A stretch of DNA of 64,000 nucleotides from assembly GCA_019633425.1 (NCBI GenBank), contig WSUB01000044.1:1-64000 (forward strand). Direction: 5' to 3'. Numbering within the stretch: the stretch's first letter is position 1; every line of letters starts with the position of its first letter. The stretch is from Tulasnella sp. 424 (taxonomy: Eukaryota > Basidiomycota > Agaricomycetes > Cantharellales > Tulasnellaceae). A program made the position numbers and the translations under genes. Below are positions 11,342 through 23,100 of this stretch, piece by piece. The notes under the pieces are model-generated. The model was not told where the DNA came from, did no database searches, and saw nothing but the letters and a program-made list of their open reading frames with translations.

Positions 11342-12119
11342 AGCTGGCCTAACAGGAAACTGTTTAATCGATCAGAGTCTCTTCTTGCAACCTAATCCCG
11401 TCCCTACGAACATGTACGGGAAGAAGGAAAAGAAGAAAAAAAACCAGAAAAACCGCGCTGGGGTGGAGGAAGGGATACATCATCTTGGCATAATTATCCC
11501 AAGGCGATAATATAGTCGTCGTGTCTGGAGTAAATGAATCTTTCGAATCAAGACGCTTTTATCTATCGAAACCCACGCGTGCGGTACAGACCTCCACGTT
11601 ACCGCTCCTGGATCACGGGAAGCACGATGAGGTGTCGCGGTGAGATGCTCGCGCGATATACTTAAGTTCAAATTGTGAGTTTGACGGTCGACAGAACCGT
11701 TAAAGATATCGAGTGTCCGTGAGAGCCTTGGAGCCATTCGTTTCCAGGCGTAAATCGACTGGGGCGATTCAAGCTCCGTCTTCGATCGACAGCCCGACGG
11801 ACTGACAGTTACGGAAAGTGCCGGAAGCGAACCCAACGAAAAAGTCAAACCGTCCGAGAGTCGGAGTAGTTCATCGGAGGTATAGCCGAGGTTTAGCGCA
11901 AGGTGCATGCAAGAAGGGAAGTAGGGGCGCGTACTAAGAGTAGGGAATCGGCGTACCGGACCGTCTTGTTCACATCATACCACGTGATACCGTTTAACAT
12001 GAGGAGGTCCGAGAATTTCCTCTTAAGTGAAAGGCGACCTGAGCTAACACACGATATACCCAAACCAACCCCCTGTGGACACTTATCCGACAACTACGGT
12101 CTCAGCTTTATCACATCCA
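11342..12119. promoter_or_regulatory. Spacer and upstream module of copy 6
   Basis: Downstream module at about 11450-11930, then the promoter-like module with CACGTG at 11981-11986, 139 bp before the ATG. The module has a deletion here relative to the others (between the GGACCGTCTT stretch and the CACGTG, and again after it). Confidence 0.45.
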
Positions 12120-13818
12120 ATGTCCTCGCTATACGGACCACTGGAAGCCTTGCTCACACCTGATGACGGCCATATCGGGACACTCCAGGGTTCGCGAATT
12201 CGTCTTCCTTGATCGCACATTTTCCTCCATCTTTAATCTGACTCACGTGGTCCGGAAAGGTGCAGCTCCTCTTCCTCACTTCAACCCTGTCGTCTGGATA
12301 TCATTTTCAGGTGGTCCCAACGATTCTGTGACATCGTTCATTCAATCGGTGCAAAGGGCCGCATTCCAGCACAATCGGATCGAGGATGATAAATGGATAG
12401 CCCAGCTCGCTTCGACGTGTTTCACAGACACGGCGTTAGTGTGGTACCTTGGGCTGGAGAAAGAGACTCAAACTAGTTGGGCGAAGCTCCGGATCGCTTT
12501 AGTCCAGCGCTATCTGGCCCAAGGCACTATCCAGACGCCTCAGCCAGTCGTCGCTGTTCCGGCCCAGTCTCCCACCGAGCCCAGCGGTCCAGCCCCCGAG
12601 CTCAAAGGTATAGGTATAGTCGAAGTCCTCCTATCGCAGTTCGGAGATGTATTGGGTTACCTGTCTCAAGACTCGTCGGGAAATTTCGTGGTTGACCCTA
12701 ATACCGAGAAGGCTCTCAAACTCCAAACAGTGCTTCATACNNNNNNNNNNNNNNNNNNNNNNNNNNNNNNNNNNNNNNNNNNNNNNNNNNNNNNNNNNNN
12801 NNNNNNNNNNNNNNNNNNNNNNNNNNNNNNNNNNNNCCTGTCTCAAGACTCGTCGGGAAATTTCGTGGTTGACCCTAATACCGAGAAGGCTCTCAAACTC
12901 CAAACAGTGCTTCATACAGACTCAGACCAGCCTTTTAAGAAAATTTACAGCTTGAAACTACTTGATGTGAGTGGAATGTCTCCCAGTTATTAGGAAGAGA
13001 ATGCGATCTTTGAGGCGTTCTTCTCCTGGGGATTGCCATAGGCTCCAGATCCTCGATTTCCATTCCTGGGTTTGAAACTTGTCAAGTTTCCAGGAGAGGA
13101 TCCCAATGTTGTGCCTCAATGGGAAGCATGCGATGGACGCTGGCCCCCTATTCAAGACGTACCGGCTTGCTGTAAGACCCCAAGGCCATACCAGTACAGC
13201 CACCAGACGACGTCACATGCAACATGGGATTTAGTCCGAGCGACCAAAAGTAAGATGATAGCTCGTCATTGAGCCGGCATTCGGCCTGAAAATGTTGCAC
13301 CTAGGTGACAAAGGAAGATACTACATCAGGAATGCCCAAGGACCAGATCCAAAGGCTCGAGTAGTTTCAGCCGTATGGACTCTTTGCGACCCCGTGGATC
13401 GTATGGCGAGGCTTGCATTGACTTGGCCCGACGGAAATGATACCAACGAAACAAGTGAGTAGCAATTTTTATCGCAGGCGAACTCAACTAAATGTTGACG
13501 ATACTTGGCAGTTTCTGAAATACCGCTTGAGGGTGAGAATGCTCAATCAGCTGCCTCTCAAGTGCTCTGTCTAAAACGTCATTCTATGCCAGCTTTTCTA
13601 CATAATGGTGGGATCACGGGTTTGCATGCCCATTCACGTCCCTTTGCGACGAGACCAGATGCATCGTCGATCCAACTCTTTCGCGATGAGAGCCACGTCG
13701 TTCGTTGCTTCGTCTGCGTTTGGAAACTGGCAATGCTGGTTGACTCCGCGTCTCACATCGCCTCTACTTATAGGTCTTCTTTTTCAAGCAAGCCTCAAGC
13801 CCCCAAGATCCGGCCTGA
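12120..13818 (+). CDS. Gag-like array gene, copy 6 (contains assembly gap)
   Basis: Exons 12120-12189, 12311-12966 (interrupted by 96 N), 13042-13249, 13305-13454, 13512-13532, 13593-13717, 13774-13818. The 81 bases before the gap recur exactly after it. Removing one copy plus the Ns (177 nt) leaves a 479-nt exon 2 and a 365-aa product in frame, with the spacing expected from copies 3 and 7. The last exon is four codons longer (VFFFKQASSP then QDPA). The tryptophan, cysteine-pair and YYIR motifs of exons 3-4 are all present. Confidence 0.6.
12741..12836. other. Assembly gap, 96 N
   Basis: Run of N inside exon 2 of copy 6. Flanks 12660-12740 and 12837-12917 are identical over 81 bases, which is what two overlapping contig ends joined without merging look like. 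Confidence 0.9.
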
Positions 13819-14572
13819 CAGAACACTGTGCATTTGATCAGATTCTCTTCTTGCAACCGAATCTTGGAACGTTACGCTTACCATTACCAGCCTTGAATTA
13901 CTGTCCCTATGAATGTAAAGAAGAAAAATGGGAAAGTGAGAGGAAGAGGGACTTGATGATGATGCCAAAATGATTGCCGTAAACGTCGTGTCTGGAGTGA
14001 ATCTTTTGGGTCGAGGCCCTATTATCTGTCTTAACCTCCGCCTGCGTAGTAGGCCTCCAACTTTTCGTTTCTGAGGCAGGGAGGTCTCAATTGAGGGAAT
14101 CGTCCAAAGGATCGAGCGGTGAGAGTTGGCCTTGGAAGCTTTTCGATTCGAGGCGCAAGTCGACTGCCTTGGGCCCGGCTATTCACGCAAGCTCCGTCGT
14201 CGATCGACAGCCCGATGAACTGACAGTGCCGGAAAGTGCCAGAAGCGAACCCAACGAAAAGTTCAAACGTCTGAGAGTCGGAGTACATCATCAGCGGAGG
14301 TATAGTCGGGATTTAGCGCAGGGGTGCATGCAAGAAGGGAAATTGGAGGCGCGTACTAAGAGTATGGAATCGGCATACCGGACCGTCTTGTTCACGGGGA
14401 AAGCAGATGATACCACGTGATACCGTTGAGACACGCCCTCACATGAGGAGGTCCAGAAATTTCCTCTTTTGAAGTGGAGCTGAGCTAACACGGCCCGGGG
14501 ACATCCAAACCAACCCCACGTGTATGTGGACACTTATTCGACAACCACACAGTCTCAACTTCATCACAACTA
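13819..14572. promoter_or_regulatory. Spacer and upstream module of copy 7
   Basis: Downstream module at about 13920-14340, then ATCGGCATACCGGACCGTCT, CACGTG at 14414-14419 (159 bp before the ATG) and GAGGTCCAGAAATTTCC. A CGGCCCGGGGACATCC stretch differs from the other copies. Confidence 0.45.
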
Positions 14573-16082
14573 ATGTCCTCACTACGTGGACCACTGGAAT
14601 CCTTGCTCACATTTGATGACGGTCCTATCGGGACACCCCAGGGTTCGCGAATCCGTCTTCCTTGATCGCACATTTCCGTCCATCTTTCATCTGACTCACG
14701 TTGTCCGGAAAGGTGCAACTCCTCTTCCTCACTTCAATCCTGTCGTCTGGATATCATTTTCAGGTGGTCCCAACGATTCTGTGACTTCGTTCATCCAAAC
14801 AGTGCAAAGGGCCGCATTTCAGCACAATCGGATCGAGGGTGATAAATGGATAGCCCAGCTCGCTTCGACATGTTTTACGGACACGGCGTTGGTGTGGTAC
14901 CTTGGGCTGGAGAAAGAGACTCAAACTAGTTGGGCGAAGCTCCGGATCGCTTTAGTCCAGCGGTATCTAGTTCAAGGCGTTACTCCAACGCCTAAGCCAG
15001 CCGTCGTTGTTGCGGCCCAGTCAAAGCTATCTCCCACAGAGCCCAGCGGTCCAGCCCCCGATCTCAAGGGTATAGGTATAATCGAGGTCCTCCTATCGCA
15101 GTTTGGACGTGTATCGGGTTACTTGTCTCAAGACTCGTCGGGAAATTTCGTGGTTGACCCTAATACCGAGAAGGCTCTCAAACTCCAAACAGTGCTTCAT
15201 ACCTATTCAGATCAACCTCTTAAGAAAATTTACAGTTTGAGATTACTCGATGTAAGTGGAAGGTTTCCAATTATCTGGGGAAAAGATGCGATCCTTTAGG
15301 CTTTCTTCTCCTGGGGGGCTTCCCTAGGGAGCTCCAGATCCTCGATTTCCATTCCTGGGTTTGAAACTGGTCAAGTTTCCAGGAGAGGATCCCAATGTTG
15401 TGCCTGAATGGGAATCAAAGGAAGAATACCCATGGCCCTCTATCCAAGGCGTACCAGCTTGCTGTACGCTCCGGGGGAATTCAAGTTACGGGAACTCCAC
15501 GTCGTCATATGCGACATGGGATTTCGTCCAAGCTACCGAAAGTAAGCTAATAGCTGGTGACTGAGTCGGTATCCCGCCTGAAGACGTTGTATCTAGGTGG
15601 CAAGGAGCGACCCTACATTAGGAAGGCCCAAGGACCAGATCCAAAGACTCGAGTAGTATCGGCCGTATGGACTCTTTGCGACCCTGTGGATCGTATGGCG
15701 AGGCTTGCATTGACTTGGCCCGACGGAAATGATACCAACGAAATTAGTGAGTAGCGAGCTTCATCGCAGGCGAACTTGACTAAACGATGACGACTCGGCA
15801 GTTTCTGAAATACCGCTCGAGGGTGAGCATGCTCAATCTGCTGCCTCTCAAGAACCTCTGTCGAAAACGTCGTTCTATGTCAGCTCTTCTACGTAAGGAT
15901 GGGATCACGGGTTTGCATGTCCATTCACGTCCCTTTGCGAGGGTTAAGAGGTTCCAAAAACGTGAAAGTCACGTCGTTCGTTGCTTCAGCTGCGTTCGGA
16001 AACTGGTGAAACCGGCTGACTCTGCGTTACACGTCGTTTCTCCTCATAGGTCTTGCTTTTCAAGCAAGTCCCAAGTCCCTAA
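14573..16082 (+). CDS. Gag-like array gene, copy 7 (intact, ~361 aa)
   Basis: Exons 14573-14642, 14764-15251, 15328-15541, 15597-15746, 15802-15822, 15884-15993, 16050-16082; total 1086 nt, all phases consistent. The upstream alternative acceptor of intron 1 is GTGCAA here, so only TTTTCAG (ending 14763) is usable; this supports that acceptor for the whole family. The intron 2 donor is GTAAGT and the intron 6 donor GTTCGG. The last exon encodes VLLFKQVPSP. Confidence 0.65.
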
Positions 16083-16845
16083 GATCCGGCCCGATAGGAA
16101 CCGTGCATTTAATAAGAGTCTCCTCTTGCAAAGAAATCTGCGTTACGCTTACGATTACCAGCCTTGAATTGCCGTCCCAACGAAATGAGGAAGAAAAACA
16201 AAACAAAACAGTGAATCAGGTGGAGGAAGGGGTACTTGATAATTATGCCAAAATGACAATGTAGCCGTTGTGTCTGGAGTGAATGAATGTTTCGAATCTA
16301 TCGAACCCAGGGCCTGCGGTAGTAGACCTCCGCTTTACCGTTCCTAGGAGGTCTCTTCGTGAATGGCTTCTACGATAATGTTCACATTATATATAAGTTT
16401 TACAGTTGTGGGAGGCTGACATTGGAAGCCCTTCGTTTCCAGGCGCAAGTCGACTGACTTGGAATGCCAGCTTCGTCGTCGATCGAGGGCTCCATGAACT
16501 GACAGTTGCGGAAACCGCCAGAAGCGAACACAAACAACTTCGAAAAAAAGTCATAATGTACGAGAGTCGGAGTACATCATCGGAGGTATAGTCGGGAGCT
16601 AGCGCAAGGGAGCATGCAAGAAGTGAAATTAGGGGCGCGTAGTAAGAGTAGGACATCGGCATACCGGACCGTCTTGTTCACGGGGGAAAGGAGATCATAC
16701 CACGTGATAGCGTTTAGACGCACCCTCACATAAGGAGGTCCAGGAATTTCCTCTTTTGAAGTGAAAGGCGAGACCTGAGCTAACACAAGGCATCCCATGT
16801 GGTCACTTATTCGACAACGACACGGTCTCAACTTCATCTCGTCCA
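16083..16845. promoter_or_regulatory. Spacer and upstream module of copy 8
   Basis: Downstream module at about 16220-16640, then the promoter-like module with CACGTG at 16701-16706, 145 bp before the ATG. Confidence 0.45.
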
Positions 16846-18402
16846 ATGTCCTCGCTACACGGACCACTGGAAGCCTTGCTCACACCTGATGACGGCCCTA
16901 TCGGGACACTCCAGGGTTCGCGAATTTCGTATTCCTTGATCGCGCATTTCCGTCCAAATGTAATCTGACTCACGTGGTCCGGAAAGGTGCAGCTCCTCTT
17001 CCTCACGTCAACCCTGTCGTCTGGATATCATTTTCAGGTGGTCCCAATGAATCCGTGACATCGTTCATTCAATCAGTGCAACGGGCCGCCTTTCAGCACA
17101 ATCGGATCAAGGACGATGAATGGATAGCCGAGCTCGCTTCGACGTGTTTCACAGACACGGCGTTGCTGTGGTATCTCGGGTTGGAGAACAAGACTCAATC
17201 CAGCTGGGCAAAACTCCGGATTGCTTTGGTCGAGCGCTATACGGCTCAGGGGGGTTCTCAGGCACTTCAGCAAGGCCGTCCAGGTGTCCCTGTCCTATCC
17301 CAGCCAACGCTATCTCCCACAGCGACCAACAATGCAGCTCTTAATCTCACGGACACTAGCATAGTCGAAGTCCTCCTACCGTTTTATGGAGATGTGCTGG
17401 GTTATCTGTCCCAAGACTCAACGGGAAATTTTGTGGTTGACCCCGATGCTGAGAAGGCTCTCAAACTTCAAAAAGTGCTTCATACCGACTCAGATAAACA
17501 GGATCAGAAAATTTACAGCTTAAAAATACTCGATGTGAGTGGAATATCCTCCAGCTATTAGGAAGTGAATGTGTTTTTCAAGGCGTTGTTGTCGGGGATT
17601 TCTGCAGGCTCCAGATCCTCGATTTCCGTTCCTAGGTTTGAAGTTGGTCAAGTTTCCAGGAGAGAATCCGAATGCTGTGCCTCAACATTACTCGGCCCAC
17701 GACGGACGCTGGAATCCCGCGCGAGACGTACCATCTTGTTGCAACATCCCAAAATCGGATCCGGACCAACTGTCGCAGAATTTCGGGCTGCCAAAATCCG
17801 AACAGAAGACTACGCCGTGGGCAACATGGGATTTCGTCCAAGCCACCGAAAGTAAGGTGATAGCTCATAACTAAGCCGGTGCTTCGCCTGAAAACGATGT
17901 ACCTAGGTGGCTCTGGGCGATATTACATCAGGAAGGCAGAAGGACCAGATCCAAAGACTCGAGTGGTATCGGCCGTGTGGACTGTTTTGAACCCGATGAA
18001 TAATGTGGCAGGGCTTGGATTGACTTGGCCCGCCGGAGATGGTCGCAATGCGCTTGGTGGGTGGGGGTCTTCATCGCAGACGAACTCGATTAAGTGAGGA
18101 CGATACTTGGCAGGTACTGAAATACCGCTCGACCGTGAGCATGTTCAATCAGCTGCATCCCAAGAGTTCTGTCTAAAACGTCGTTTTATGCTAGCCGTTC
18201 TACATGGGGATGGGATCACGGGTTTGCATGTCCATTCGAGTGCCTTTGCGAGGAGATGGGGTGTATCACGGTCCCAATCACTTGAGAATTACGTCGTTCG
18301 TTGCTTCGTCTACGTTTGGAAATTGGTGATACCGGCTAACTCTGCGTTGCACGTCGTTTCTGCTCCTAGGTCTTTGTTTTCAAGCAAGTCTCCAGCTCTT
18401 AA
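16846..18402 (+). CDS. Gag-like array gene, copy 8 (intact, ~377 aa)
   Basis: Exons 16846-16915, 17038-17534, 17608-17851, 17907-18056, 18114-18134, 18195-18313, 18370-18402; total 1134 nt, in frame. Introns 2-6 are 73, 55, 57, 60 and 56 nt. Exon 3 is the longest in the family (244 nt), with extra charged residues between the VPSCC pair and TWDFVQ. The intron 4 donor is GTGGGT and exon 5 reads TEIPLD. The last exon encodes VFVFKQVSSS; CTAAC branch-like sequences precede its acceptor. This is the last array copy before unique sequence. Confidence 0.65.
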
Positions 18403-20180
18403 AATCCGGCCTGATAGGAACCGTGCGATTGATCAGAATCTCTTCTTGCAACCTAATCTTGAAAGCTTGCCGTTGCCAGCCTTAAATTGCCGTCCCAATG
18501 AAAGGAAGAAGGAAAACAAAACAAAAAAGTGAATCAGGTGGAGGAAGGGGTACTTGATAATTATGCCAAAATGACAATGTAGCCGTTGCGTCTGGAGTGA
18601 ATGAATGTTTCGAATCTATATACCGAACCCAGGGCCTGCGGTAGTAGACCTCCGCTGTACCTTTCCTGGGAGGTCTCCTCGTGAATGGCTTCCGCGATAA
18701 TGTTCACATTATGAGTTACAGTTGTGGGAGAGGTTGACATTGGAAGCCCTTCGTTTCCAGGCGCAAGTCGACTGCCTTGGGGTTATTTAAGCTCCGTCAC
18801 TGACAGTTGCGGAAAGTGCCGGAAGCTCACCCAACGAAAAAGTCAAAACGTCCGAGTCGGAGTACTTGATGGGGAGGTATAGCCGGGATTTAGTGCAAGG
18901 GTAGTGCAAGGGTGCATACAAGAAGGGAGAGAGGGCGGCGCGTGCTAAGAGAATTGAATTGGGAGAAGGTCCAAAGTTGGGGGCTCATGGGAAACAAAAG
19001 GGTCGATTTTATTCAACTAGCGTTCTTTGCATACAAAACGCAAAAAAAATGAGAGCACAGCGCGTCTGCATATGCATTTTGGGTTATTGAATTGGATTTG
19101 GATATTGGGAGGTCCTTTTTCTGGGTGTAAGGGGATGGCGTATCGTCGGAGGCGTCTCTGACATTGAACGCCAACTTTGCCGCGACTTGAAGGATAACCG
19201 TTTCAGGTTGGGCTGTCAAGGAGCGGTGACCCGAGGAAAAAAAAAGGCAATGGCGGCACCGAAGAGGGTCGAGTTTGGCGAAGCGTTGTGATCAGCGTGC
19301 GGGGGACTGGGCTAACTGAGGGCGTCTCTTCTCCAAATTTGTCTTGCGACGACGGCGAACGCGTCGATAGATGGGGTTCGATAGCGTTCGAGATCACCCA
19401 AAGAATTCCAGAAGAGGAAAGAAAAAAAGGATTGTCTGGGGAATTTGGGGGAAAATAGGGAAAATGATGAGCGGGAGAAGCATCGGAGAGGGAAGTATAG
19501 CGGTGAGAAGTTGCGAGCCTTGGGTCCTTGGGAGATTTGACCGCGAAAAGAAGTTATACTAGCAAAGTGAGCTTACTGCGAAGAGGCCGTTGGTCTGAAG
19601 GGTTTTTGCTGCCATCAAAAAAAGTGGTCAATCGCCGTTCCTCCCCTGCCCGCGAGCGTCTCTTTTCTAGTCCGCGCTCTCCCCTCTCGTCGTCCAAGAC
19701 CGACACCCCTGCAGTCACATCCGCCTGAGCTGTGCTCACTGCTGTTGCTGCTGCTACTACTTGTTTCCGCCGTTGCCGCTGTCCTCGTTGCCGTCGAGGT
19801 TGAAGGTCTTCTTCGGTCGTCGAGGAGGAAAAAAAAATAGGTGTACAGACTTGTTTCGCCGCTTTGGTCGTACCTTGGTCGTGTTTGACACTTTTACCTT
19901 ATCCCTCCCCCGTACTTTTCGCGTGGCTCATTTCACATCTTTCTCTTTTCACCTTTGCCCTCGTCGTTGGAGGGGGCGCTCATTTGCCAACTCTCATCTC
20001 TCGCTCTCTTATTTGCTTCCATTGCAATTTCGCCCAGGTGCTTCAAGCGACCCTACCCAAAACGCTCACAGCACCACACCCTTGTACACGACTCTCCCCT
20101 CTTCTCTCTCTTCCCTCTCTCCCCCATTTCTTCGACCACCCACTCCCCTCTTTTCTCCTTTCTTCCTCTAACAAGCCACC
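18403..20180. promoter_or_regulatory. End of array and pyrimidine-rich leader of the next gene
   Basis: To about 18,950: the last downstream module. About 18,960-19,700: unique sequence in which I find no gene. About 19,730-20,175: strongly C/T-rich plus strand with long pyrimidine runs, directly before the ATG at 20181. Such CT-rich stretches are common at fungal core promoters and 5' leaders. Confidence 0.45.
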
Positions 20181-23100
20181 ATGGCAAGATTCACAAACCC
20201 CTCAACATGGGGTCGTTCAAAACCAAAAGCATCGGCAGCAGAGATGTCCACCGCAGACCTCAACCAATCCACTACATACAGAGATCCTTACTCTCAACCG
20301 TCCTCGTCATACGCAGCGGGCTCCGGAACGCATCACCATCCGTACGCCTCGAACCCATCCTCGGCTCCACCAGTCATCTCCCATGACATGAGCGACATGG
20401 ACGAGACTTGTCCTGTTTGCCTCGAGAGTTTGGCTTTCAGCTTCAGGCTTCCCGGAGAGAAACCTCATGTCGTTCCGGAATGCGGACATGCCCTTCACGA
20501 GGTGAGCAACCACTCCTACAGAAAGGGCTCTCACTGCTGCGCTCGGTCTCAGAAGAGAGAGGGGTGTCCCTTTTTGCCTGGATCCGGGATCGCTCAGAGA
20601 GAGACGCGCGCGGGATGGCCAGTTCGCATTGCGATCGGCATCGCCACCGATCTCTTTTTTTACTCGCTTTTTTCTGATTCCGCCCCCACGTTGTGGATCA
20701 AGGAACTGATTGCCTTTACGCTCCACCTCTTTAGGCCTGTTTCACCACCGTGTATGGCCCGCTACCCACCGCCGCCAGTCGCTCCGGAGGACCCCGCAAG
20801 AGCAACATCGGTGTTTGCGGTGTTTGCCGTCGGCCAATGAAAGTCGGTGACGGCGATGGAGGGAAATCGAACAGTACGTGATTTTTTTCCCTGTTATCCG
20901 TGGCCTCTCGCGCGCGTATTTTTTAGGCTTGAGAGCTTATCATTCTGCAAACGCTCTCTTTTTTTGCGCTGCTTGTTTTTTTGGCAATGTCCGTCGCGGA
21001 TTTCCCATGCTTGAATCCTTTACCGGTGCCTTCAAACTCTTTATTTTCACGCACGCACGCGACCGGTTCCGCACTCTCGAACCTTCGGCCTCCCCCCTTC
21101 ATGCTGCGCAAAACACATTCTCCGAATGATCCAACCCTGTTTCAGAATTGGCGGCTTTGACGGGCATGGACGGTCCTGAGGAGTCTCATCGGGCATCACC
21201 GTATCCTGGATCCCCAATGCCGAGCGTCATCGTCGGACCGAATAGGCTACCCGGAAACTCGACGACGTCAGTCGCCAGTCGCCTTGGGCACACGCCGATG
21301 GCGAGCAGTGTAGTCGTTCTCGGTGGAAATGTAGGATACAACCAAGGACAAGGAGGCCACAGTCCCTCTCCAAGCACCGCTACAGGACCTCAATCCCGAA
21401 CCAGTAACGCCCTCATCGACGCCCACCCTTCCGGAGGAAATTACGCTGCTCCCGTAACCGCCACCATAGCGAAGCCGTTCGACCCGAACGAGGACGATCC
21501 GCTGGAGCATACTCACTCGATTCGAAGTGGGAGCAGCGGAGACGCGAACAGCAGCCATTATGTCATCGCGCCGAGCATCCAAGTCCGAAGCGAGTTCCCG
21601 ACTATCACGCCGAACGCTGCGACTTCGGGCTCGGCCTCGGGGTCGACTACGCCCGGTGGCAGCAGTGCGGTGGATAACAGTCGAACGCAGCCGTTGACGT
21701 GCATCGTGATCGTGGAGCTGGCGAGCAGGAGGACGGGACCGTTGCCTGGTCAGCAGGCGTCGTCTGCTTCGGAGGCGTATATGATTGGCAATGGGAATAA
21801 TGGTGGTGGTGGGAATGGAGGAGCAGGGACGAACGGCCAGGGACATGCGTATGGAGGTCAGAATGGAGGGATGAGGTCGTTGCCGGAGGAAGAAGAGTAT
21901 AATCAACAGACGGTGACGACTCGTGGTCGAACGGTACCTTCGAGGCAGGGTACGATGATGTCTGAAGTGGATCATCATCCTTCCCACCATCATCACTCTC
22001 ACCACCAGCACCACCCTTCCGAATCGGTTACCTCGCCTACGACGACAACGACACCAACGGACTCGATCATCAAGTCTCCTGCGACGACGAAACAGACTCC
22101 GGTGATGAGGGACATGGACGTGCCGAACCCGGCGTTCGCTTCCGTTGCTCAAGATTTGCATACTCGGATTGCTGACTGGAAAGGACACCCGATGAGCGGG
22201 TTGGGAGCGTTGCAGATGTTCGACATCTTGAGCGTGAGGAGGGATGCTCTTGTTCGGGAGTTTTATGTCTACCTTTTCAAGTGGGCGGTTCCCTTTGGGT
22301 TGCTGATATCTTGGCAGAAGATTGACGTTGTCCTTTTTTTACCGCTCTTCTTTCTAGGGAAGCAATCATCTGCGTCTTGGAAGACAAGAAAAAGAACACC
22401 AGCGCTTTGAATCGTTTACTCCAATCGTCTGGGAGTGGGGCTGCTAGTCCCATTCCTGGTCAACAGGGCAGCGATACCGCTTCGTTGGCGTCAAACGCGA
22501 CCGCGAACAAACCCGTCTTGAGGTTAAAGGGCAGGATTTACATCCGGCATATTCGGAGAGTTCATGATACGTCCACCCCGACCGAGTTGAGCTTGACGAT
22601 CGATATGGAGGATGAGCGGTTGGAAAGCTTCATTTTGATCTTTAGGTGGGTAGTTTGTCTGGTGCGAAGCTGCCGCCGAACGTGGTTGTGCTGACGTACT
22701 GGGACCGCCCTCTGTTTTTTTAAAGGGATCGAACGACTTTGGAAGGATGGCGGGCGATCATCGCTGCTCTGGTCGAGCAACTTCGTGGTGGTGGAGGACC
22801 AGGAGGAGACCCGAACGCCCTCGGGCGCGTCAAGAGTCGAGAACGGTTGGGTAACGGTGGATTGGCTGCGAATGCCGTCAACGGTCGTGGTGATGGACGA
22901 AGGTCCCCCGGTCCCCCACCCCCAGCTCCCAGTCACCAGCAAGCTGCTTTGCTCAACGAGATGGAGGAATTCGGTGCTTCCCCCGCACAAAGCAAGCACC
23001 GCGTTACCAGCAGCAGCACTGCTACCTCTGCCCAGTCGAACTATACGGAGGAAGAGCGGTTCGCGGGCAATCGGGCGACCATGTCGAGTGCGGCTACGTC

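Larger units (their letters stand above)
2050..18950 (+). repeat. Tandem array of ~2.3-kb gag-like gene units
   Basis: Successive unit starts (ATG) at 2255, 5235, 7520, 9852, 12120, 14573 and 16846, i.e. spacings of 2980, 2285, 2332, 2268, 2453 and 2273 bp, all in one orientation. The first interval is longer because it contains a relic copy. Each unit has promoter-like module, seven-exon gene and downstream module. The repeat breaks off at about 18,950, where a GGCGCGTGCTAAGAG stretch, the normal start of the next upstream module, passes into unique sequence. Confidence 0.8.

Noticed and set aside
2179..16867. Repeated minus-strand open frames over the array's promoter modules (e.g. 5011-5256, 7296-7541, 11893-12093, 16577-16867)
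   Set aside because: They recur only because the DNA module is duplicated; they overlap the leader and first exon of the real genes and show no protein family features.
16993..17037. Longer exon 2 for the gag-like genes, starting after GTGCAG
   Set aside because: In phase and protein-like (PxNPxxWxSFxGG), so it cannot be excluded, but the AG is absent in copies 5 and 7 and in copy 1, while TTT(T/G)CAG is present in all; kept as an alternative only.
206..18950. A complete Ty3/gypsy retrotransposon
   Set aside because: No protease, reverse transcriptase, RNase H, integrase, primer-binding site or LTR pair found; the repeated flanking modules are not identical terminal repeats with TG...CA ends.
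21268..22188. 306-codon minus-strand open frame
   Set aside because: Arg/Ser-rich shadow of the low-complexity linker of the RING/PH/VWA gene; no start context or domain.
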